From NCBI RefSeq assembly GCF_000002865.3, contig NW_001865075.1, forward strand, positions 255,363-281,682: a stretch of 26,320 nucleotides of DNA, written 5' to 3'. The DNA is from Monosiga brevicollis MX1 (taxonomy: Eukaryota; Opisthokonta; Choanoflagellata; Craspedida; Salpingoecidae). This document shows positions 17,801 through 26,320 of this stretch, in pieces. Within the stretch, counting starts at the first letter, position 1. Every line of letters begins with the position of its first letter. The position numbers were made by a program, and so were the translations under genes. The notes under the pieces are model-generated. The model was not told the origin of the DNA, did not search any database, and saw only the letters and a program-made list of their open reading frames with translations.

Positions 17801-18149
17801 GCAGCTGATGCCGGTCGCGCAGCACGTACTTGTTATCAAAAAAAAGAAAAAAATAAAATTCAGGGTCAGAGGAAGTAAGTGATAAGGTCGGCGGTTCAGA
17901 GAGAGGTACTGTGCTGCATTTTGGGACAGGGTTGATTTCAATTTGAATTCAGAGATGTAGAAGAATGGCGCATTGGGTTCAGAGAGCTAGCGAGACCAAA
18001 GCTTTCTTCCTTTGTTGCCTTGCTGTTGGATTGTTGCTATCGAGTACCCGTTCTCAACACCTGTTTCAAACACATTCTCTATATCGCTGACATTTTCAAT
18101 GAATGGCGTCGATTTTGGAGGGGTATACTTGAGAAAGGGAGGATCTCTG

Positions 18150-18365
18150 TCTTCTCTCTCTCTCTCTTTCTTCTGCTATTCTTCTCTCCCTCTCTTCTCT
18201 CTCTATTTTTGTTTTTTCTCTCTCTATTTTTGTCTCTCTTGGTCCAGAGTGGAAACTTCAGAGAGAGAGAGAGATTTTGAGAGAGAGAGAGGAACGGCAG
18301 TGCGGTGGAGGAGTCACCAGTGGGCGGGTCACGTGTGTGAGAGAGAGAGAGAGAGTGAGTGTGTG
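18150..18365. repeat. CT-rich tract followed by GA/GT microsatellites
   Basis: CT-rich runs (18150-18240) are followed by GA runs (18258-18292 and 18338-18356) and a short GT run. The CT and GA blocks are complementary and could pair. Confidence 0.75.
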
Positions 18366-18563
18366 TGTGGGCGGGAGCGCTTCTCTGCCGGGGGCCTGGT
18401 CTTGGTCTGGTGTGCCGTGTCTGGGCGAACTTTCTTTGAGGGGACGTGCACTGCTTGTTTGCGCGTTGTTGGCTTTGGTGGGTGGTGTGGGAGCAGCCTT
18501 CGCCGTGCCTGTCCGCAGCAAGAGGAGGGTGCCGGCCGCGAGGACGGTGGCTGTACGGGTAGC

Positions 18564-21500
18564 ATGGCTACGCCCCTTGTGCTGGAGGGATGGTTTCTGA
18601 AGCGAAAGCCTACCCTTTGGGGCTGGGACCGCCGGTGGTTCAAGGTTGGTGCCCCTCCCCCCGCTCTTTCGCCCTTTCAGCCCCAGCTCGCTTGTTCGCC
18701 CGTACGCCTTCAATCGCGAGCAAACTCGTGTCCACCGCCGTATACGCACGCGTGTTGATGGCCGGGCCGCTGGATACTGACCGCTTACCGCACATGGGCC
18801 TATGGGCCAATGCCATGAATAGGTCATTGATGGTCAAGTGATGTACTTTGTACAAGAACATGACGATGTTGATCGCCGCAAGGGTGGCTTCAGTCTCCAG
18901 GACATTGAGGACGTGGTGCCCTGCAACTTTTCCAGCAAGGCCAAGGCCCTGCCCCAACAGCAGCAGCGTTACGCCCGGCAGGGCTTGCGAATCGAAGTTT
19001 ATCGTGACGGCTCACTTCGCTCCTATGAGCTCCTTTGCTTGGTGGGTCACACTGCCCTCTCGTCTCAAGTTGAGCGGGGTGCTTGGGGGCTTTTCTATCC
19101 CTTTGCTTTTTTGCTGGGCCAGGCCAGGCCTGCCTGTCCCTACCCCTGGCCTGCCTGTCCCTACCCCTGGCCCGCCTGTCCCTACCCTTGGCCTGCTGAC
19201 ACCTGAGCACCTTTCGTGCCGCTCAATCGTCATGTCCGTTTGGCCCATCTCAACTTTGATAGGAGCGTGAGGAGGTCTATGAAACCTGGCTCAACCTGCT
19301 CGACTTGCGCACGCGCTTGCTTCGCGAAAATCTGGTGAATCGACCACGCTCGCTGACCACTCGCTCTGAGAACGATGGCTTCGAGGTCTTGCCCATGCCG
19401 AACGAAAGTCAAGCACAGGCGCCGCAGCGCACTGCTAGCCGACGCTCCGTGCGCTTTGCCGATGCGGGTGCATCCGAAGCGGATTCAGATCTGGCTCACA
19501 ATGCCGCCCTCAATGACTTTGGCGTCAACGAATCTAGTGATGAGGAGGATGAAGCTTCGGTCTCAGATAGCCCTCGCCCAGCTGCTAAAGGCGCCGCCGT
19601 CATATCAGGGTCTCACCACGACAATGATCAAATCAACAATCATGACGCCGTTGAAGATACCAACGCATCAGAGCCAAATCTACCATCAGAGCCCGGACAC
19701 AGCGCTGAATCCCAGGATGGTGCCGCCGACGCCGACCAATCGGAGACACGCACCTATCGCTCTCGATCTCGCGCCATCTCCGTCTCATCGGCGCGTCAGA
19801 TCAAGGTCATGGTCCAAGCCGAGAACTACCTCACCTTTCCCCGCGAGGGGTTGACAACCGTCGGTGATCTCATGACTTTGGTATGCGCCTTTGTATCATT
19901 CATTGAGCATCATGCAAAGCATCTTTGAGTCCGCATCAAACTGGTTCTCTGACGACTTTGGCTCGCTGCAACTCCTTGGCTCGCCCCTTCACCTTTGTCA
20001 CCCAGATTGAGAGCCAGCTCAAGCGGCAACCCGAATGTTTGCGACTGTGGTGCCTCACCTTCCCGCACGACATCCGCGAGTGCGTCACCGTGCGCCCTTA
20101 TTTAGCACAACAGCATAGCTTGCCCAGACCCTGGAGGAGCCGCTGTCAGGTTGCTCACGATGACTCGACATGAATCCCTGTAGGCTGCCAGATGATGAGT
20201 CCTTGGACCTCCTCGGCTCTCTCACCTCCCAATTGCTCCTGACTACATCAGAGGATCGGTGCGTGTTTACGGTGGTGTTGATGACTTTGATGGCCGTGCG
20301 TGCACTAGCGCGAGGTTGATGCCAACGTCACCTCTCCAGCCGAAGCCGAGTGCCATCTTCGGTGCCACGTGTTGACTCACAAGTCTGAGTGCATGTCGCC
20401 CTGGCACGCTCACCATGCTGTCGCTTCACGCACCCTTGATAGCTCTGTTCTTTGCATCCACCGTCGCAAGGGCACGCCTCTGGTCGACTTGGTGCCGAAG
20501 CGCATCACAGCAGATCAGGCACGGCCTCTGTCTCAACCGCTGCTCTACTGTCCCAGCTAGCGCGGTGACCCTGACCTGTCCACCTTCTGTCGCCACTCCT
20601 TGCCGCTGCTGCTATGCCTAGATCCTAACCGGTGCCATGTTGTCGCCGGCTGGGGCGCGACAATGGGAGGCTCCTTCTTCTTGGCTTCAAATTTTCACTG
20701 CCATGGAACAGCCTGAGCTGTACTGGCGTGATGATAGCGCTCAAGGCACCGGTAGGTCTTCTGCGACACCACTGCTCAAGAACTTTTCGACTTGATTCAG
20801 GTGGTTGACTCGTCGAGTTCAGACCGCAGCCTCAGAACGCTTTTTTTTCTTGCCTCGTGCCAGATCAGATATTTGCACGCGAAGATCAAGTCGTGGCGTT
20901 CTCAGATACAGCGCGTGCCACCGGTGCGTCATTTCCTGCTGCACCTGCTTGTCTCCCGCAAGCGTTGCTCCAAGCCATATTCATCTCGACCGTGGTTCCT
21001 CGTGGGGTCATAGGACAAGCCGGCATGATCATGTTGAAGGCAGCCAAGGCCAGTCGACCCAGTCGTAGCGGACGTGAGTTGTCTCGGCCTTGTACCGGAG
21101 TACCTTATTTTGTTTCTGCGGTCTTGCGTGCCACTGGGGTTTCCAAGGCCTCCCTTTTCGCTGCCTTGCGTATCTCCCTCCTTTTGGGCCACCTAGCCCG
21201 CACATGCCATTACCTTAGCTAGTTGTCTCGAAATGGCTTGTCGCCTAATGATAACTGGTTGATTTTGATGCTTCCCCGCGTCCTTCTCAATTTTGCTGCC
21301 TGTCCTGGAAAACGCGTGACCTTCTTGCTTAGCCTCTGGCCTCGAAGAACGGCGTGCACGATCCATGTCATCGACTCTGGTGCTCGATGGTATGCTATCC
21401 ATTCGTGCCAAAGGACAAGGCTGGGGTCAGCGACGCTGCCGCTTGGATGCAGACCGGATCGAGATTTTCAAGGTCGGCAAGCTCGGCGCTTCACTCAAGA

Positions 21501-24500
21501 TCGACCTCGATTGCATCCTTATCCTCACGGATGGGGGCGTTGAGCAAGTGCGTTGGCTTTTGCCTCGATCAGCTGGGCCACCGTCGTCAACGCTGTAGCA
21601 TTGCTAGCAGACTCGCATCTCATCGTCCCAATTTTTAACACAGAACGTCCATTTGCTATATTTTGATGAGGCCGCTGCCAAAACAAGCGAGCTGGCTCTG
21701 GGCTCAGATGACGCTCAGCTGTATGCACAGGTAGAACTGCTTTTCTGCTCGTTTGCAGGCTCCTTCGACTGATTTATACCTCAAGACGCCCTTGTCCCGG
21801 TCGGTGCCAACTACAGCTTTTCTCACTCAATCTTGCCATGCACGATTCTAGTGGTGGGAGGTACTGCAGCGCCGCGTGCCCGTGGTGAGCAAGCAGGGCT
21901 GGTTGTCCAAGCGTGGCGAGCTCAACACCAAGTGGAAGCGGCGATGGTTTGAGCTTCGAGGGCGCTCTCTCTTCTATGGCCCCGAGAAGGTGAGACCCCT
22001 TGCATCGGGTCACACGCTGGGCGCCGATGTGGTGGATTCCGCTCACCTATTGGAGGGGCCCTTGCGTATGGGCCACGTCTGCGTCAGGGAATATGGAAAG
22101 CCCGCATCAACCTGGCTCGATGCGACAACGTGATCATTGCTGATGAAGACGACGTGGACGACTCCTTTGTGTTTTACGTTGTGCACAACCAGCGCACCTA
22201 CAGCATTCGAGCAGATAATGAACATTCCCTGCTCGATTGGGTGCAAATCCTGCGCATGTGCCTCCCAGATCAACGAGTATTGCATCAAGGGCGCCTGCAC
22301 AAGCTGGGTGTTTACAACCGTACCTTCAAGCCCCGCTTCTTCCAGCTCACGCCGAGTCGCCTCTTGTACTTTGATGATGAGGTTTGTGTTTCAGAATCGT
22401 TGAATATGCGATGTATCTTTCAATCATCTCTGGCCGTGCATCACAGGCTTTCCGCCTCCTGAATTTTGTGTGTGCGTTTGGGTTGTGCTTTGTTGTCCGT
22501 GTTGGTTTTTCTATTGATCATCCACACCACTTGCCATCGCGCCAACAAATATGTGCCAATGATAGACGTATAGTCGTTGCAAGGGCCAGATTGACTTGAG
22601 TTTGGTGCGCAAGGCTGAGCCCTTTAGCGGCAGTGGCGGCTTTCACTTTGCCATCAACGCTCAAGATCGAGCATTTGAATTACGTGCCGACACGGACGCC
22701 CAACGCCAACAGTGGATTGGCCTCATCAATGACGCCATTGCTGCCCTTTTGGCTGCGTCTGCAGCTAGCGCTGCGGCAGCCATGCTCGATCCGGCGAATC
22801 GGGGCGAAACGGGTACCTTGCAACGCATGGCATCTTCTGATTCGCTGCAGGACATTGAGCCTTCTAAAGAATCAACCGACGATCATGGGCGATCGGAAGG
22901 CAATCATACGGCAACAGCGACGAGCCATGCAGCTACCACAGCCCACCCAGCCGGTCGCGGCAGCGAGCCTGCCCGGGCTCCATGGGACGTTGACGTGCCT
23001 GAGGTCAGTGCATGAAATGTGCCAAAGCTCACTGGGCACCATGGTTGCCTGCCTGCCTGCCATCTCACGGCCGTGGGATTGCATAGGTGGGACCGCCAGC
23101 CGATTTCGAGGCGAACGACGTGCTCGGGGCTTGGGATGTAGGCTCTGCGAACCAAGCACCGCATTGGAGTTCAAGCTCAACTGCACTGACGCGTGAGGAA
23201 ATGGACGCTTTGGCAGCCAGCTTGGTACGTGCTGCTTCGCGAACGCCACCACGCTCCTTCTGCCAAATCTGATGCAGAAGAAACTCAAGTCTGGCTGTTG
23301 TGTGGGGCTGCAGGATGCGGAAGAACCGCCTGCCAGCAGCATTTTAGAGTATTTGGAGAGCGAACCGTTTGATACGCGTCCACGACGTTCCATGGCGGCC
23401 AGTGTCTTCTCGACATCAGGTGACGACGGGCGTTTGTCAGTTTCAGACGGCAACGAGCCAAATCGCCATGGACTACTGATGGAAGACGACGAAGAGGAGG
23501 AGGAGATGTTGGAGCCGGATGAGGTCAGTCTCATTTTTGAGGGGGGGGGTGAAATAAAAAGGCTAAAATCTCACAACTTGTCCTTGGTTTCAAATGTGTG
23601 TGTGTGTGTGTGTGTGTGGCTGCGCTATGGGGGGTTTGCAGCTCACGCCTGAAGTGGAGCAGCGCCTTATGGCCAGTTTGGCCACGAGCATGACGGACGG
23701 GGACAATGATTTAGCGCCGCCCGAGTCGGCTGAGCAATCCGAGGGCAATGCACTGGACGTGGTGACGCCCTCTAGCCTGCGTGTCATTTTGCATACTCTC
23801 AGCAAAGATCAACATCAAGCAGGCGCCTTTGGCAGCGGGCGCACGATTACACGCATTCGCTTGTCTGGTTGTGTACTTTCCGTCAATGAGCGCAACGAAT
23901 GGTCCTTGGCAGCCGGTTCTACATGGCATGCGCCCAATGTGGCGTATGACGGTCCCGTAGAGCAGATGACGCTACCGCCCAACGTCCGAGTCATGTTTTT
24001 GAAGGATCTGCACGCGTGGCATGTCCCGGCCCCTGGCAGCGGCGCACTGCCCAGCGCTGCGGCTAGCTCAAGCACCCCAGCTTCGCTGCCCCCAGCACGC
24101 ATCCATCGCAATGTCAGCGCTGCAGAGCAACGCTTTGCGCAGGTCAGTCAAGCTTCTGAGCAGATGGCTTCCCGTTTGCCAGGGCAACCCTCCATGAGCG
24201 CGCTGCTGTGAAAACCCAGGAATGGATTCTTGCTCTTATTTTCTGCCCCGCTGATTGGTGTGCTCGGGGGTTGTACTTTTTGCAGTACAAACATACTTCG
24301 TTGTTGGCCAACTTGAAGCGCGCCGTGCGCATCCTGACCGACTTTGTGTGCGCGGCGGACGATGCTGAGGATGACCAGCAAAACGGGGATACTGGTGCCC
24401 GAGGTGTGTAATGATGCTTGTCCAGGAGATGCAAACTGCGCTCTGATAGTCCCATCTGACTGGGCGATCGCGGACCTGGCTTGTTCCTGTTAGGGTTGGT

Positions 24501-25866
24501 GCGGCGCTGTGACGACATGGCCAGTCCCAAGATTGGAAGCTTGGTGCGCCAGCACTTTTGTTCAGCCATGGCTCACATCTTTGTCAAGGGCCTGCAAGTA
24601 TCGTACGTAGTGCAGCGTGCCGAGACACAGCACGGAGATGGGCGCCGAGCCGCACGGGGAAGAGGGCACGCTATTCATGACGATTGCACGCTTGTAGACG
24701 ATATGGTGGCTTTTTCAAGACCACGGTCTGGGACGTCCTGGTGGCCTTGACGCCGGCGCCCAGCGCAGCGACCAGCAGCATGCTGCGCAAGGCGTATCTG
24801 GTTGTTCGTGATTTGCAACAGAATCCGGTCCGTCAAGAAACGTGACACTTGGTAGTAGGGGCGTGCCTACGGTGGTGCGCGTCGTCGTTCATCCGGTCGC
24901 GCTTTGTTTGGTGGCTGGTGCTAGAATATGAACAACAGCAACGACGTGCGCGTGCGGTCATTCTTTTGCGCGGCACTAACGCATCACTTTCTGGAAGAGT
25001 GGCTGCAGGCGGTGTATATGTGCGTTTGAGGATTGTGTGCAGCAGAGGCTCATAGATGGGTCTTGGTGTGCGGTGTTTGGGCGTTGTTCGGCATTGGATG
25101 TGATGTCGCTTGCCCACAAGCAGCCTGCGTCGCAAGTTCCAAGGCTCGGGGAACCTCATGGCATGTGTTTGCTGTTTGGGACTGGGACCAATGTAGGGAC
25201 AAGCCTCGCTTGGCCAAGTGGTACAAGCCCGAATCTTTTTGGTGCATGTGCCCACAGAGCTGTTTTGAAGAGCTGTTGTTGATGTTGACGCCACTTCATG
25301 GCTTACCGTTTCGCTTGCACACGTCCTGGGAGCGAACCTTTGCGGGACGGGGTGCTGACCCCATGGGAGCCACCGACAGGTATAGTTTGCATCCTGCACC
25401 ATGTTCATGACCGCATGGTGGCGTGCCTCATGTTGATTGGTCGCGGGTGTCCTGATTTCAGCTACAACTATGCGATGGAGGTGCCGGCTGGCACTGGTAT
25501 GATGGCCAGCGAGGCCGAGCTTGGGGATTTGCACGATCTGCCCTTGGTTCAGGCGCTCTACGACAACGACCAGCCTGGTGGGTCTTGCTGCTCAGGGCTG
25601 ACGTCTTCTTAAACCGATAGTTGTGCAGAGTTTGCTTGGCGTCCGCAAACTCATGGCGCTTGTGTGGGGATGGGGCATTGATAGCGGACGAAGCGGAGCT
25701 GGTGTTTGAGCGCGGCGACATTCTGCGGGTTATCAAGGTTTTGAATGAGGACTGGCTCAAGTGCGAGCTGAATGGGCAGGAAGGCATCGTTCCTTGCAAC
25801 TACGTCGAGGAGCTGGATCAAATGGAAGCTGAGCTGTACATGCTCACCCATGACTACGAAGCTTGA
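18564..25866 (+). CDS. Multi-PH, RUN and SH3 domain protein (about 1,434 residues)
   Basis: Large intron-rich gene. Exons: 18564-18644, 18823-19041, 19263-19880, 20006-20079, 20184-20258, 20340-20382, 20622-20751, 20864-20923, 21014-21073, 21333-21547, 21644-21730, 21852-21989, 22088-22381, 22584-23003, 23087-23224, 23278-23523, 23642-24142, 24286-24403, 24494-24597, 24720-24827, 24925-25019, 25197-25379, 25462-25577, 25685-25866. All phases agree; exons between 20259 and 21073 are the least certain. Domains: PH1 at about 5-115 (LEGWFLKRK, WDRRWFK); ubiquitin/Ras-association-like segment at about 279-345 (IKVMVQAENYLTF, LPDDESLDLL) after an acidic linker; PH2 at about 468-565; PH3 at about 568-665 (KQGWLSKRGELNTKWKRRWF); PH4 at about 666-755; acidic linker and an unassigned region at about 967-1133; RUN at about 1134-1340 (LLANLKRAVRILTDF, LVRQHFCSAM, WYKPESFW, FEELLLMLTPLHGLPFRL); SH3 at about 1364-1423 (ALYDND, ELVFERGD, GIVPCNYVEEL). 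RUN plus SH3 recalls RUSC proteins, which lack the PH array. A membrane-bound adaptor for small GTPases is inferred. Confidence 0.85.
19129..19191 (+). repeat. Three tandem 21-bp units in intron 2 of the PH/RUN/SH3 gene
   Basis: Units start CCTGCCTGTCCCTACCC; copies 1 and 2 are identical and copy 3 differs at two positions. It is non-coding and would add length variation to the 221-nt intron. Confidence 0.85.
23595..23617 (+). repeat. GT microsatellite in an intron of the PH/RUN/SH3 gene
   Basis: About eleven GT units within the 118-nt intron 23524-23641, upstream of its TTTGCAG acceptor. Confidence 0.85.
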
Positions 25867-26271
25867 GTGGAAAAGAGTGTTTCCAAAGCTGTTTCGTCCC
25901 GTCATGTCTGCTGAGCAGGCCTGTCACAAGGTGTTTCTTTTTATTGATATCCGGCATCCTGTCTCACTTTTCTCCACGACCACGTGGCAAATCCACACGC
26001 TGTTCTTACGTATCGTATGTCAAGCCACAAAAAAAAAAAAAGAGGCAGCAACTCGACGCATACCAGTGGCAGAGACCGAGAGGCCGAGACTGAGACTGAG
26101 ACGACAGAGGTCCAGAGAAGAAAAGAGAAACAGCACAAGACAAGGGAAGAGAGAGAGATGAATTGGTAAGAAAATTGAATTGGTTAGCAGAGAGAGAGAG
26201 AGTGTGTGTGTGTGTGTGTGCGTTAGAGAGAGAGAGAGAGAGAGTGTGTGTGTGTGTGTGTGTGTGTGCGT

Positions 26272-26319
<48 letters not shown>

Positions 26320-26320
26320 G
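25867..26320. other. 3' flank of the PH/RUN/SH3 gene, ending in microsatellites
   Basis: Presumed 3' UTR, then an A13-type run near 26030, purine-rich sequence, and from about 26190 two successive compound (GA)n(GT)n blocks joined by CGTTAGAGAG, followed by GA units to the window end. No gene seen. Confidence 0.6.
26190..26320 (+). repeat. Duplicated compound (GA)n(GT)n microsatellite
   Basis: The pattern (AG)n(TG)nCGTT occurs twice in a row with differing repeat numbers, then GA units run off the window end. Confidence 0.9.

Larger units (their letters stand above)
17401..18563. promoter_or_regulatory. Divergent promoter region of IFT74 and the PH/RUN/SH3 gene
   Basis: About 1.16 kb between two divergent start codons. 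It contains an A9/G10 run near 17451-17470, a polypurine tract of about 170 bases (17629-17800), a CT-rich tract (18150-18240) and GA/GT microsatellites (18258-18370). A plus-strand frame is open from 18012 into the PH-domain gene but consists largely of translated microsatellite, so I treat it as 5' UTR. No TATA box or other motif can be called with confidence. Confidence 0.45.

Noticed and set aside
18012-18563. In-frame N-terminal extension of the PH/RUN/SH3 protein
   Set aside because: It translates CT and GA microsatellites into Ser/Leu/Phe and Glu/Arg runs; ATG 18564 directly precedes PH1.
18890-19248. Minus-strand frames with repeated RGRDRQA-type units
   Set aside because: Produced by antisense reading of the 21-bp minisatellite in intron 2 of the PH/RUN/SH3 gene.
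20443-20564. Possible extra Ser/His-rich exon of the PH/RUN/SH3 gene
   Set aside because: Open and flanked by AG and GT, but it ends in phase 2, which does not fit the next exon at 20622; skipping it keeps frame.

Overview
This is nuclear DNA of an intron-rich, GC-rich, gene-dense unicellular eukaryote. Conserved genes carry short introns (about 80-280 nt, donors often GTGCGT, GTGAGT or GTCAGT) and long GA/GT microsatellites. The gene set includes IFT74 (cilium), BRK1 (WAVE complex), ABCF2, a hinderin-like protein, a large PH/RUN/SH3 protein and a single-pass Ser/Thr-rich surface protein. Together these point to a flagellated opisthokont, most likely a choanoflagellate of the Monosiga/Salpingoeca kind. 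That assignment is an inference from gene content and style, not from a species marker.

Layout: (1) 65-1672, plus: 3' two thirds of an ABC-F ATPase (ABCF2). (2) 2477-3775, minus: hinderin (KIAA1328)-like coiled-coil protein, convergent with ABCF2. (3) 3910-4522: four identical tRNA-Asp(GTC) genes in tandem, each with an AT-rich TATA-like block upstream and a T-run terminator. (4) 4523-7572: mostly non-coding and accessory. It holds a 392-bp element bounded by perfect 19-bp inverted repeats (MITE candidate), a two-exon minus-strand gene for a small protein with two Cys/His zinc-binding-like repeats, a 54-bp palindrome and a diverged direct repeat. (5) 7573-9006, plus: intronless PARP/ARTD-like ADP-ribosyltransferase. 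(6) 9932-12496, plus: signal-peptide, Ser/Thr-rich, single-pass membrane protein in five exons. (7) 13067-13588, plus: BRK1 in three exons. (8) 14513-17400, minus: complete IFT74 in eleven exons, with the start codon itself split by an intron. (9) 18564-25866, plus: a roughly 24-exon gene for a protein of about 1,430 residues with four PH domains, a ubiquitin-like segment, a RUN domain and a C-terminal SH3 domain. (10) 25867-26320: 3' flank ending in compound GA/GT microsatellites.

The genes are not an operon; neighbours are unrelated housekeeping, ciliary and cytoskeletal/trafficking functions. IFT74 and the PH/RUN/SH3 gene are divergent across a 1.2-kb region that must hold both promoters; BRK1 and IFT74 are convergent. 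Exon models were built by hand from reading-frame continuity, GT/AG sites, phase agreement and, for ABCF2, BRK1, IFT74 and hinderin, recalled similarity to the animal proteins. Every joined model keeps frame from start to stop, but none was checked against transcripts.
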